A DNA stretch of 64,000 nucleotides from Coenobita brevimanus (GCA_032717465.1 CM064666.1:3037501-3101500); one strand, 5' to 3'; numbered from the stretch's first letter, positions 32,301 through 44,419 are shown. A program made the numbers and translations. Notes: generated from the letters alone by a model not told the origin.

Positions 32301-33384
32301 GGGTGGTGGAGTGAGAGGACGTTTGTCACAGGCACTCTGTGTTTTCGCCTCAAAATCTTGGTAAAAATTATCGTGGGTTCTTTGAAATACGTACCCAGTA
32401 CGTCATAAAGTGGACATTGATTTATATGTGAACGAATGTTTTAAGTATCAGCGATATAAGACTTGCAAAATGTGAAAAAATGTTAAAATTATGGTGTGAA
32501 AGGGTGGAAGGGTGATGGGTGTGTTTGGAGGGAAGGTTAGCGAGTGAGGTGCTGACCTGCGAGGTTATCAAAAACTGCTGTCAGCACCATACAGTTCATC
32601 GCCATCTGGCACCCACCACCACACGTGTGCTGCCCCCCACACCCACAATGAGTATCCCCATCCTCACGCACAATTTATTCACCTTTCTGAAGCCTATTTT
32701 TTCACTGTTATTAACAGTCTGCAAGTATCACTAAGACGTGGGAGGTCTGTCACACACCTCTTGCTCGTTCCATTATCCTTGGAGCACTAACTCCATTTCC
32801 CAAACACATAAGGTGTTACCACACACTGTATATCACTAGTATCATACAGCCATTGATCATTTGCATGTTCATCACCCAGTCAAACGATTTATAAATACCA
32901 TATCAAACAGTAAATATGACAACTGTCACTAATAATACAACATTCACTTACATAACACCACCAGCATGGCCAGGCGGTATAGAAGTGTGGCATACAATAA
33001 CATTGTGTGGCATACAATAACATTTAAGTAGGGAATCTCAAATACACCCTAAGTGACACTTTAATGTAAACATATCATACATACAGATCTCACTGACTAT
33101 TCTTTAATCATTATAAAACATAATTAATATAAAATCTCATCATATATATATCGTCAATCACAACAGAAAAATCAATAATTATATATAATTAATGGCATAG
33201 TAATAATTAAATGTTAATCACTGTACATTATTAATAATGTAAATCAAATTACGTTATCAGCAACATAGTCATAGTTACCTAGTTTTATTTACTCTGTTAT
33301 TATTATATGCAGCAGTATTAGGAGCAATTTTAATGTAGTGTCACTCCAATAAACCTAATGTAGACTATAATAATACAAACTAGA
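32301..33384. other. P450 intron sequence, no gene recognised
   Basis: AT-rich. A 20-bp direct repeat (GTGTGGCATACAATAACAT) lies at about 32985-33025. Nothing else is diagnostic. Confidence 0.5.
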
Positions 33385-35758
33385 TTTTTTTTTTATCCAA
33401 GAAAGAAGGAACCTAAGGCCAGGAGCCCGCAAACCGTTCCCTCCAAGAAAAAACAAAAACAATACAAAAGAGAGCCAAATTCAAGATCCGTTCATTTCGA
33501 GATGCCTGGACACACTGCGTTTGAAAGACTGGAGATCATAGGCAGCAGGAAATACAGACAGAGGGAGACAGTTCCAGAGTTGACCTGTTGCATAAATGAA
33601 GGGCTGGGAGTAATGGTTAACTCTGCATTAGAGAGTTGGACAGAAAAGGGATAAGAGTTTGTCGCTAGACAGGTACTACACACCCATCATAGAGGTGGAG
33701 GGATGCAAGCAGACAGTTCAGAGGAGCAGCGACCATTGAAGCAGCGATAGAAAAAAGATAAAGATGCAACAGTGCGGCGAAGAGACAGAGGTTGAAGGGA
33801 CCCAGTAAGAGGAGAAGAGTTAATGAGACAAAAAGCCTTTGACTCCACCCTACTGAAAACCGTAGTATGTGGGGAGCCTCCCCACACATAAGAGTTCTAC
33901 TCTACACGGGCGAATAAAACCCGTGTACAAAGTCAACAATTGTGTAGGGGTAAAGAAGGTATGGAGTAGGCTTAGCACACCTAATCTCTTGGAAGCAGAT
34001 TTTACAAGAGGTGTAATATGATCTTTCCAAGATAAGTCCCAAGTGAATGAAACATCATACATGTTCAAGGATGGTGCAGGATTGAGCTGGATATTATTAA
34101 ACATTAATGGGTACTCCTGTGGAAGACTGTGTCGGGTTGATAGGTGTAAAAACTGAATCTTTGATGCATTTAACCCGAGGCTTCCCATCGACGTATGGGT
34201 ACGTTGCAACATTTTGTTACAGCTAGTCCCGTTGCACAATTGCAAGGTTCATAATTTGCACAATTTTCAATTTTCGCGCATGATTTTTCGTACGTATACA
34301 CGGGACACCTTCCTCTATTCCTCTGCAAGATGCCAGGCAGGGACAATGCCTTACACCGCATAACCTTCCACCCCCCCTGCACGCCATTGTCTCAGCAATT
34401 CTCCTGTTACCAGTGACCCGGCCAATGAAGACATTCAGGGCCAGAGTGATTCCCCAATCGATGACAATGTGGAGGACAAAGTTTACAAAGCATTAGAAGA
34501 AGAAACACTCAGAAATGATGATCATGTAATGTCGCCAAAAAAGGTCAGGTATGTTGATGAGCTAGTGAGTGAAACAATGCTTATAAAGCCTATATTACTG
34601 TTTGAAAACCAATATACTCTCGTACTACATATAAATTCGTACCAAATAAATAAATAAACACCGTTTATGAGTGGTGTGGAATAGTTATCCTCCCATAGAA
34701 CTCGTTTTCTTTGGAGCCAGCCTGATAGAAAACCCAGTAAGGTAAGGAGGTACTGCTACCTGTATCGAGTATTTTAAACCTCAGGTGAGCGATTTCTCTA
34801 TGAATTTTCGATGTTTCTCACCAAAAGAGGAGGTTTTAGCCAAAATTTTTTTTTTCCAAAATAGCTTGGGACTGGGGATGTCGGAGGTGCGAAATAGCTC
34901 GGGATGTGACGGGTTAAAACAATAAGTTTATTTTTAACTCGGTCAGAGATACAAGCCAAGTCAGACATTAGGTGTGCCATGGCCTCATCCCTTGTTTGCT
35001 GAAATAACTGCTGAGATGGACGTTTCAGGAATCGAATGGAAAGGTGATGGGTGGAATCTTCAGCGTATGTGTGGATAGGATTAGATGTACAGCTTAGAAG
35101 GTCGTTGATGAATAAAAGGAATAGAGTTGGTGATAGGACAGAGCCCTGAGGAACACCACTGTTGATAGATCTAGGAGAAGAACGAAGGCAGTCTACAACA
35201 GCAGCTATAGAATGACCAGAAGGGAAGCCATAGATGAAGGCACAAATAGAAGGATAGAAACGGTAAGAGGGCAGTTTGGAAATTAAAGATTTATGCCAGA
35301 CTCGATCGAAAGCCTTTGAGATGTCAAGTGCAATGGCAAAGCTTTCGCCAAAGTCCCGAAAGGAGGATGACCAGGAGTCTGAAAGGTAGGTGAGAAGATT
35401 GCCAGTGGAGCGTCCCTGACAGAACCCATACTGACAATCAGAAAGAAGGTTGTGATAGGAAAGATGCTTTAAAATTTTTCTGTTAAGAACTGACTTTAAA
35501 ACTTTTGAGACACAGGATGTTAAAGCAATTGGACGATAGTTATAGGAGTGGGAAAGGTCACCCTTCTTTGGAACTGGCTGAATGAGCGAAAACTCCCAGC
35601 AAGAAGGAAAGATACAAGTTGAAAGACAAAGGTGAAAGAGTTTACCTAGGCAGGGTGTAAGCACAGAAACACAGTTCTTGAGGACAACAGGAAGGACTCC
35701 ATCAGGCCCATATGCCATATTAGTATTAAGGCCACTGATGGCAGAAAATACATCAGGT
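33385..35758 (-). mobile_element. LINE A copy 4, 5'-truncated, with nested MITE
   Basis: 3' end at the T-run 33385-33393. Post-RT region 33492-34168, MITE at 34174-34913, then RT 34918-35758 ([42 protein letters not shown], where YADD has become YAED). Frames are broken in the 3' half. Confidence 0.85.
34174..34913. mobile_element. piggyBac-type MITE nested in LINE A
   Basis: TTAA at 34170-34173 and 34914-34917. Ends CCCGAGGCTTCCC and CGGG. Sister LINE copies are continuous here (GATGCATTAAAGACAACC), so the empty site is visible. The left end has hairpin CCCAT-CGACGT-ATGGG. A 62-codon ORF at 34469-34657 has no recognised domain. Confidence 0.75.
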
Positions 35759-36011
35759 GATGTATCACACATCATCTGCTGCAACACCAGCACACACATT
35801 GTCCCAGCACCACACACCACACCATTCTCGCTCCTTTACCATAACGCCAGAACACCCAGTATTGCTAAACAAAGCTCTTTTGCACCACACCACACTACAA
35901 CCACGCATCACGCATCATCTGCTGCAACACGAACACACACTGTCCCAACACCACATACCTCTCCACTCCCACCCCTGCACCATAACGTCTGAAGACCCAG
36001 TATCACTAAAC

Positions 36012-36085
<74 letters not shown>

Positions 36086-36155
36086 CACTACACCACACCA
36101 CTCTTACCCCTACACTGGGATGCCTAAAGACCCAGTACCACTAAACAAGGCTCTA
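35755..36155 (+). repeat. ~125-bp minisatellite with embedded (CA)n
   Basis: Three units share CATCATCTGCTGCAACAC and CCAGTATYRCTAAACAA; the third is split by (CA)n at about 36012-36082. It adjoins the truncated LINE A 5' end. Confidence 0.8.
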
Positions 36156-36159
36156 CAAT

Positions 36160-36668
36160 ATTGCACCAAACCTATTGGTCACCTATTTAACTCTTAAACA
36201 AGTGAGCATTGTTCTACTTCATTTCTATCTTTAAATACTTAGTGGTATCAGTTCAGTTAATTACTAGTATAACACAGACTAGTTATATACTGTATATATT
36301 TTATGCAAAAATTAAGAAAAATGAGCCATTTACTGCATAACATCGTCATATTATGCAGAAATAGAAATAAAACAAGGAAAATTTTCCATTTATATGAAAT
36401 TGAAATTTAAAAATCAAATAGTAATAGTTCCAGTAATATTAAGTTTGAATTCCTTTTTAAATTATCACAAAAAGTAACTATAATAACATCATTAGTACAA
36501 TACTGCAATATATAAACTTTATACTCGCATGCGCCGGCAAAGAAGAAGAAAAAGGCGAAGAAGACCAAACCACTACTACCACCCGACGAGATGGAGACAC
36601 ACTTCACAATAACTCCATCCCCTGCCTTCGCTCCTGCTCCTGATCGTCGGCAACGAGAGCAGGGACTC
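36160..36668. other. No gene recognised
   Basis: AT-rich to about 36520, then a Lys/Glu-coding purine-rich stretch and a pyrimidine-rich tract near 36600-36650. Confidence 0.4.
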
Positions 36669-36765
36669 GAAAATATCTGAAGTCCCTCATTAAGGATCAG
36701 CTCTTTCATCAGCAAGAGCAATACCGGGATGAGAACTATGCTGACGTCATTGACTCCCTCCTCCG
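36669..36765 (+). other. Possible P450-like exon fragment (helix G/H), plus strand
   Basis: After a pyrimidine-rich tract and GAGAGCAG, the frame reads TRKYLKSLIKDQL..QYRDENYADVIDSLLRL, which resembles the YLxxLIxEH...RDFIDxLL segment of clan 2 P450s. It is on the opposite strand to the P450 gene, the phase does not match exon 4, and RTE sequence truncates it. Weak. Confidence 0.25.
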
Positions 36766-36779
36766 CCTTCACTATCTAT

Positions 36780-39450
36780 CTGTCTGTATACCTAGGCTGC
36801 TTCCCCCAAGGAAAGGGAGGTAGCTGAGACAGGACGACACACTCCCCATTTACTCATCCACTGAAACACATTCATTTGCATCTTAACCCCAAAGAGGAGA
36901 AGGGACAGATCATCACCTCACCACACCGCAGGAGGGTCAACTGCGCAGTGCAATCAGTGACATCCGCAGCAGGGCCTGACAGCAAAGCTGGTTTACTCCT
37001 GCAACATCATATTGGACCCATCCCCTTATCTGCATCTGACCTGATCAGCTGATCAGACAAAATGCGGGAGAATATCCCCTCAGGGCTACGTCATCATTTA
37101 TTCATTCGCAATTTCTCTCCATTCATTTCTATCATGCACAGCCACTCTTCCTTGTTCAACAGACATCCCTTTGGCATCCTATGCTCTCTTCACACTGTCC
37201 ATCCATCCTATTCGTGGTCTTCCTCTCAGCCTTACACCTCTCACATCAGATCTAGTTATCTATTTCACAAATCACTCATTATCCATTCTCTCCATATGCC
37301 CAAACCATCCCTACACACTCTGTTCAACTCGATCAGCCATCTCCCTCACGATTCAAGTTCTCCTTCGCACTTCATCATTTCTCACTTGATCCATATGCGT
37401 CACTCCACACATACTCATCAGACACCTCATCTCCATTACATTCAAACTTTTCCTTTCTGCTACACACATATTCCATGTTTCAGTCCCATATAATGCAGTC
37501 GGTACCACAACATCCTCATACAGCCTTATTTTTACATCCATTCTAAGAACATGACATCTAAACACTTTTTTCATTCCTCCCAGCACCTTTCCTACTTCAT
37601 TCATTCAAAACTTCACTTCGGCATCTATTCTTCCATCCACAGCAACATGCAACCCTGAATACTTAAAGCACTCTACCTCCTCAAGCAACTCACCATTTAA
37701 AACTATATTCATCCTCCTACCATCTACCAACCTCGTATGCTTCATCACTTTACTCTTATTCTCATTTACTTTCAATGTCCTCCTTTCACACACCCTTCCA
37801 AATTCCTCTACCAACTGTCTCAATCTCTCCTCTGAATCAGCCACCAGTACAGTATCATGCACAAACAGCACTTGCTTCAGATTCCACTCTCTACCATCAA
37901 CATTCACCAGACTCAGACCTCCACCTAACACTTTTCCATTCACCTCCCTTACAACACCTCCCATATAAATATTAAACAACCAAGGCGACATCACACGTCC
38001 CTGCGACAGCCCCAATCTCACAGAAAACCAATCACTCACAGTATTTCCCACTCTTAAGCATGCTCTACTATTTACATAAAAACTTCACACTCCTTTTAGT
38101 AACCTACCATCAAGTCCATACAATCTTAAAACAGTCCACAAAGCCTCTCTATCAGTTCTATCATACACTTTCTCTAACTCCATGAACGCCCAAAACACAT
38201 CCTTACCTTTCGCTAAATACTTTTCACACACTTGTCTCACAGCAAACACCTGATCCATTCATCCCCTCCCTCTTCTAAAGCCACAGTGGTCAACACCAAT
38301 CACTCCCTCTGTACCCTCTCTAACTCTGTTAATTAACACTCTACCATATACCTTACCTGCAACACTCAACAGACTTAAACCCTTAAAGCTAGTACATTCA
38401 TACTTATCACCCTTACTTTTATACAATGGGACCAGACAAGCACTTGCCCAGTCAACTAGCACCATACCTTGCACAAAGCACACATTCAACAATCTTACTA
38501 ACCAGTCAACAATAGTCACTTCACCACCTTTCAGGCATTCCATAGCACACCTATCCATACCTGCAGCTTTCCCTGTTTTCATCTCCTTTACTGCCTCCTG
38601 CACTTCCTCCATCATGATCAAAGAATCATTCAACTCTCCCAACACATTAATTCCTTGCACCCTTCCATCTGCCACAGTCTCAGCCTCCCTTTCCTCCTCC
38701 ACATTTAACAATCTTTCAAAATACTCCACCCATCTCTTCCTTATTCCATCTCAGTTAACATCCTTCCATCCTCTGCTTTTACTCGCTCTTCCTTCCCAGA
38801 ATCTTCCTTTCGCACCCTTTTCACCTCCTTCCAAAACATTTTCTTATTCTGTTGAAAATTCTCAGTCAACCGCCTACTGCACCTCTCATCTGCTGCCACT
38901 TTAGCATCACACACAACCTTTCTCGCCCTATTCTTCTTTTCCTTTTACCTCTCATATGCCACCTCATCCTTCCTCTGCAGCCACGCTTCATATACACATC
39001 TCTTCTCAACCACAGGCATACTTACTTCCTCGCACCACCATTCACTTCCCTTTCTTACATTACCACCCATTCGTTTTACGCCACACACCTCTTCTGCATG
39101 CCTCACCACAGCACTCTTAAACAACTGTCATTCCTCCTCCACACTGCCATTCTCCTGATCTTTCACTGTGTTCCACTCATCTTTCAATTTCTCCTGATAC
39201 TCTACCATTTTCTCTCTTTTATCCAACTCACTCACTTTCAAAACCTCTCTGCCACACCTAACTCTCCTAGCTTTCACTCATCTCTTACCTACTCTCAACT
39301 TTACCTCCACCAGGTACTGGTCAGACATACCTCCACCCTCCCCTCTCAAAACTCTCACATCCAACAATCTTCCTATTACATTCCTGGACACAACCACATA
39401 GTCCATCAATGCTATATCATTCTGAAGACGTTGCTGCACTGGATTATATA
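36780..39450 (-). mobile_element. RTE-like LINE (family D2), 5'-truncated
   Basis: On the minus strand: end of endonuclease (SDQYLVEVKLR near 39310), RT part one (38259-38729: VKEMKTGKAAGMD, GFRRGRG), RT part two (37605-38051: GLSQGRVMSPWLFNIYMGG, FVHDTVLVAD where FADD is destroyed), C-terminus (37353-37604: PTALYGTETWNMCVAERKS). The 3' UTR ends GGCTGCTTCCCCCAAGG (36790-36810) beside TATCTATC repeats. Multiple frameshifts. Confidence 0.8.
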
Positions 39451-39563
39451 ATTAACAACCTCATCAGTTTCCAGAAGTCAACTAGCTCACGCTAGTTCTC
39501 TTCTCACCCCAGCTTTTTTCACTGGCAGGCCCACAGGCCAACGTCCACTCTGACCGATGTCAG

Positions 39564-39857
39564 GTGGAAAAATTATACAAACAAACCAAGGCCATGCCAC
39601 AGTATTGTTGTCAGTGCTCCTGTAGGCAGAATAAGTGTATCAGGTGCTCAAGAGCAACAAATTTGTCGCCGGGTACATACTGTAGGTTGGGACCCCTCTG
39701 TTGGAATGTGTTGAGGAATCACAGCCCTCAAGAAGTAGCAACTGACTGCTTCCAACATGTCAAGCAACAGAATGGCGACATGGAAATTAGTGTAGCAGTC
39801 ACTGACAATATACATGATCATACTGACAAGTGTGGTGGTGAAAGACCTCTATGGTGA
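39564..39857 (+). pseudogene. Element E N-terminal Cys cluster
   Basis: 97 residues with YCCQCSCRQNKCIRCSRATN and YCRLGPLCWN, a CxCxxxKCxRC-type metal-binding motif. A probable nucleic-acid-binding N-terminus (inference). It ends at a stop where related proteins continue into an acidic linker. Confidence 0.5.
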
Positions 39858-40011
39858 AGTGAGGAATAGGGATAGACGCCAAGACGGGAGAGATGGAAGT
39901 ATTGGGTGGTTTCAAATCACCATGAGGAAGTGAACAATAGTAAAGTAGGGAATGAAGAACACGAAGTTTATGACAAAAATGAAGCTCAGGATAAAGACAA
40001 CCATGGAGAAG

Positions 40012-40668
40012 TGTGAGAAAGAGGGAATCATCCTGGTATTATCGTCCCCAGAACGATCGTGACTCAACGAGGAAGCAGAACGGCCGCAAGGGCCTGGGCG
40101 GGAAGGTCATCCCACATACTGGACAGGTAAATCCAGAAAAAGTGCAGTAACCTGGATGAGCACAACTTATAATTGTCAGGACTGTAAAATATCTTGATAC
40201 ATAATAACCAGCGGCATACATAATATAGTCTAGAGGTTAGGTCAATGACAAACATAGGGGCCAAAAGAAGTGACGTTAGCACCTCTCCAGAATGTCTCAC
40301 ACCAGCACAATAGCCCACAAACAGCGCCTCGTGACCATACACACACATACACAACATACACGCACACAGGCTTCTAGAACATTTCAACAACAGTATAGCC
40401 CACGTGACACGACCCCTGCTGAACGAGAATGTAGGAATCAGAGATCAGAAAGGGGCTGGCCATAGAACCGGCAGGTAGTGGAGAGAGCATATAAGAAGAG
40501 GGGTCCGACTAGACTTGGATAGCATATTAAGTCCCTGTGTAATACATACCCTGCTCAACTTAGACTTTCTTTGAAGATAATAAATCAAGATCAACTCCCT
40601 GTATTCATCTTTAACTCCTCTTGCTCTTCGATTACCAATATAACTTTAGCCAAAACTCAAGACTTACA
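40012..40668 (+). mobile_element. LTR-like insertion in element E
   Basis: Non-coding, with a TATA region (GAGAGCATATAAGAAGAGG at about 40485) and AATAAATC at about 40576, starting TGTGAG and ending CTTACA. No matching target duplication was found, so borders are tentative. Confidence 0.45.
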
Positions 40669-40798
40669 TATGACAAGTCTAAAGAGTTACATATATATAT
40701 AAATTGTGGCTACGAAGTTCTGACAAGATAATGAAACTGGTGGATGGTGGTCATGTAACCTTTTCTAACCTCCCAGATGCAATGCTACAATTATTGAC

Positions 40799-42452
40799 AT
40801 GATTGAGGAAATCACTCGCCTAATAGCGAATCACAATAACTCACCCATTGCCCCATTCTCCCTGAGAGTCCTTGCACTGCTACCACATCTCTTCCTTAAC
40901 ATGACCCCCCCCCAAGAGCAAACATTGCAGAAAATATTAGGGCCATCCAAAGACAGGTTGATACATGGAAAAGGGGTGGAACTGACAGCCTACTTGAGGA
41001 AGCACAGGCCTTGCAGATGAGAATAAGAAACCCAGGCAGAAGAAACCAGACGACCAAGGATGTCGCAGGGATTGTTGGCAGCAAGATGAGACAGGGGAAG
41101 GTCTCAATGTTGACAAGATCTCTGTCAGCTGAATCATCCAACGGAGTACTTGACCTGACAGAAGAAACAATGCAACACCTTAAGGAAAAACACCCGACTG
41201 CACGACAAGCAAGTGCTCAGTCAAAGCTTGATGGCAACTACACTCCCCCCAATCCCATCATATATGACAGGATAACTGGATATATGGTGTGGGGGAAGGC
41301 AATGCAAACACAGGGAGGGGCAGGACCGTCAGGCCTGGATGCAAAAACTTGGCGAATAATCATCAGTAGCATCAAGTTTGAGGAGGCAGCAACAGACCTG
41401 TGTTACACCATTGCCTCTCTGGCAAGGAAGCTGCCTTCAAGTCAGTGCAACAACATTGAAGCACTGACTGCATGCAGACTAATCCCCCTTGATAAGAATC
41501 CAGGGGTTAGGCCCATCAGGGTGGGCGAGATCTTAAGATGGATTTTATGAAATGAATCGTGGAGGTGGTGAAAGATGATGTTATGCAGGCGGCTGGCAAC
41601 CTCCAAGTGTGTGCAGGCCAGCAGGCCAGAGGTGAGGCAGCAGTTCATTTCATGGGGAAAATATATGAGAAAGAGGACTGTCAGACAGTATCACTAGCTG
41701 ATGCCTAAAGTGCATTTAATTCCATCAACTGAGCGGCAATGCTGCACAACATCAAGGTTAAATGCCCAGCATTTGTGCAATGTGTGGAAAACACCTACAA
41801 AGAACCAGCAGACCTATACATTGTGGGTAAGACAGCTGTTCATGATATTGGTGTAAACTAATCCACAGAAGGAACTACCTAGCCCTAGCGGGACCCCACT
41901 GCCATGGCTATGTACACCCTTACCATGTTAATGCTGCAACAACAGATCAAATATGCGACCACCAATGTAAAACAAATAGCCTATGCAGATTATCTCACAG
42001 GGGCTGGAAAAGTGGAAGATGTGAGTAAACAGTGGGACTTTGTAACATCAAATGGCCCTGAAAATGGTTACAACCAAATGCAAGGAAGTCTATCGTGATC
42101 CCAGAACCAGCTTACTATCAAGAAGACCATGAGGTCTTTAGAGACATAAAACGTAATAGTGACTAAAGAAGGTCAGAGGTATTTAGGTGCTATGACTGGA
42201 ACTAAGGAATTCAAAGACCAATATGTTAGTGATAAGGTAAAAACGTGGGTAGAAGAAATATATGTACTTTCCAGCCATGCACAAACAGAACCCCATGCAG
42301 CAAACAATGCATTTACATATGGTGTAAAGCACAAATGGACCTTCGTGATGCAGCCAATCCCCGACATCGAGTTGGTGCTACAACCACTGGAGGATGCTCT
42401 CAGGGATTCATTCCTCCCATCACTGACCAATGGCCACATCCGCACACCATGA
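40799..42452 (+). pseudogene. Element E reverse transcriptase, broken
   Basis: Open piece 41011-41550 has GGAGPSGLDAKTWR, LTACRLIPLDKNPGVRPIRVGE, then after a shift LQVCAGQQARGEAAVHF, SLADA-stop-SAFNSIN (the catalytic VDASNAFNS motif with a stop), then KQIAYADYLTGAG, where the catalytic YADD is YADY. Then WVEEIYVLSSHAQTEPHAAN in the thumb. At least five stops or shifts. Confidence 0.65.
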
Positions 42453-42809
42453 GCGAGAGATCATCTAGCACTACCACCCAGGATGGGAGGCCTTGGCATT
42501 GTAAATCCAGCACCCATGGCAGGCTTTGAACATAGAAATTCACTTAGGGTCACCAAATGCCTGTCACAGATGATTTGTGCCCAGGTTGGGACGAGTGAAA
42601 TCGACCACCAAAGGTAGGAAGATACAAAGACACAAATCAGCAAAGAGCAAGAAGCTAGACAAAAAAGGATCAGCTGCAGCACATACTCGAACATCCTACA
42701 TCAAACCAGTGCAGAAAGGTTGAAATGGCACAGGAAACTGGAGCATAGAACTGGCTGACAACACTGCCTCTCAAGGCAAAAGGCTTGCACCTCAACAAAC
42801 AAGAATTTA

Positions 42810-43322
42810 ATGATGCCATGGCCTTGAGATATGGGTGACCAATAGACGACTTACCTCAACATGTGCCTGTGGCACTGTCTTTGATGCAAACCATGCAGAG
42901 GTTTGCAAGAAGGGAGGCTTTGTTTGCATTCGACATGAAGGAAACAACCTCACTGCGAAAATGCTACAGGAAATATGCCATGATGTCACCATAAAGCCAG
43001 CTCTGCTACCTCTGGACGGTGAGCACTTCATCCACAGAACAGCACATACATCAAGTGATGCAGGAGTGGATGTCAGTGCTTGAGGTTTCTGGACACGTAG
43101 GCAGAGTGCTTTCTTCGACATTAGGGTATTTGATCCTATGGCAGTATGTCATCGTGAACTGTTTCTCGAGGTTACATACAAAAGGAATGAGCAAGAAAAA
43201 AAAAATATCAAGAAAGGATCCAACATGTGGACCACGGTCGATTCACTTCCATTGTGTTCACATGAGGTGGGACGGGTCCAGAAGCAGTGAGATTCTACTC
43301 GAGACTGACAGAGGTTCATTCT
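42810..43322 (+). pseudogene. Element E C-terminal zinc/nuclease-like region
   Basis: LNKQEFNDAMALRYG, a stop, then CACGTVFDANHAEVCKKGGF (CxCG...HxxxC), IRHEGNNLTAKMLQEICHDV, HRTAHTSSDAGVDVSA, a stop, FWTRRQSAFFDIRVFDP. The spaced D...DxRVF motifs recall PD-(D/E)XK nucleases (inference only). A stop separates it from the RT. Confidence 0.55.
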
Positions 43323-43725
43323 GAAAAGAAGCATTAACCCCAGAGTTCTGTTATGGCCTGGATGAGATGTCGACTATCATTCTCCCTCTTGAGGTATGCA
43401 CTCCTATGCCTCAGGGGAACAAGATCATCAGTCTTCACGCCTGTCTCTCTGATGGGTATGGATTACGAAGGTACTGTGGTGGAGAGTCGCACAGACCAGC
43501 GACTCCAGTAGTTTACTGTGTTTATTTACACTGTAATATCAATAAATATAAAATAAAATAATAACTATTTTGGATGGTGGGTAACAACAGCCGTTGGCGT
43601 GCATGGGACCAACGGATTATAATATGAGGGTTAGTGTTACCCCTTCACATTACAACTCCAAATGGTGAATTGTATCGTGAAGGTTGGTTTGATCTTCACA
43701 ATTTCCAAATGGATGGAGGTGATTG

Positions 43726-43800
43726 AAAAAAATAGTAGTAATAACAGTAGTCCTAGTAGTAGCAGGAGTAGTCCTAATAGCCGTGGAAGTAGTAGTAGCA
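43726..43800 (+). repeat. Degenerate (AGT)n microsatellite
   Basis: Imperfect AGT/AGC trinucleotides in P450 intron 3, about 165 bp past the exon 3 donor. Confidence 0.75.
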
Positions 43801-43962
43801 AAACTTGCAACCCCAGGCTCACCTGAACGTGAACCTGATAGATTGCTCTTTTGGGGGAGAGGGAAGAAGTTGAGGGACGTGGAACTACGCAGCTATATCG
43901 GTGCCACCGCGTGAAAGCGTCCGTCTCCAGCACAACAAAGACGAAAAACAAGACCCACGCAC

Positions 43963-44181
43963 CTGCAACCAGACTCCAAATGACATTCAAGATGGCCACG
44001 TTTAAGTTACGGCCCAGCTCATTTGGTCTTCCTGCCGTGCTATCGAGATGGTCCAAGAAAGCCGAGACCTCCCGTTCAATGGTGCCCTCCAGGTTGCTCT
44101 TGCCCATGCCGAAGTCTCTCAGGTGCCGCAGGGCGAAGCGACGTCCATTTTGCCACACTTGACCATTTGAAGATGCGAGTC
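43963..44181 (-). CDS. P450 exon 3
   Basis: Acceptor CTTTCTTTAG, donor GTGCGT. The 219 bp complete a Gly codon from exon 2, then 72 codons, ending phase 1. Reads LASSNGQVWQNGRRFALRHL then RDFGMGKSNLEGTIEREV: the C-helix WxxxR that contacts a heme propionate, and the LRDFGMGK block typical of clan 2 P450s. The end, NVAILNVIWSLVA, matches the usual NVIWxIVAG. Confidence 0.9.
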
Positions 44182-44271
44182 CTAAAGAAAGAGAACAGAG
44201 TTATATTTTGTTTAAAGATGTAATACATTTCTATACTATCACCTCATACGATTTTCCCCTCTACATATTTC

Positions 44272-44344
44272 CCGCAGTCTCTCGAGTCTCAAGGCAAAAT
44301 CGATGTCTATTGTACCACACCGAACCAAGCTAAAATGATGAATC
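44272..44344 (-). pseudogene. Partial decayed copy of P450 exon 3 start
   Basis: On the minus strand the upstream AACTCTGGTCTTTTTCAG aligns with AACTCTGTTCTCTTTCTTTAG of exon 3. The following ~75 bp align base by base and read VWYNRHRFCLETRET against VWQNGRRFALRHLRD, with a stop in the original phase. Homology ends at the AGAGACT block. It lies about 160 bp upstream of the true exon 3 acceptor. Confidence 0.8.
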
Positions 44345-44419
44345 CTGAAAAAGACCAGAGTTGTTTATGTGTAGATTGGATTTCAGAGCGTTTCAGCATT
44401 TAATTGTTTTTGTATTTCT

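Larger units (their letters stand above)
39500..43322 (+). mobile_element. RT element E with Cys-rich N-terminus and C-terminal nuclease-like domain, decayed
   Basis: Segments on the plus strand: CQCSCRQNKCIRCSRA (39610-39660), an acidic linker, an LTR-like insertion (about 40012-40668), EEITRLIANHNN..SLRVLALLPHLFL (40800-40900), RT (41011-42452), then LNKQEFNDAMALRYG, CACGTVFDANHAEVCKKGGF, RTAHTSSDAGVDVSA and FFDIRVFDP. I recognise this architecture from invertebrate genomes but cannot name its clade with certainty. No terminal repeats were found. Confidence 0.65.

Noticed and set aside
31389..32364. Long Leu/Ser/Val ORFs and a Lys/Glu-rich ORF
   Set aside because: Products of (TA)n, (GA)n and (AGT)n repeats.
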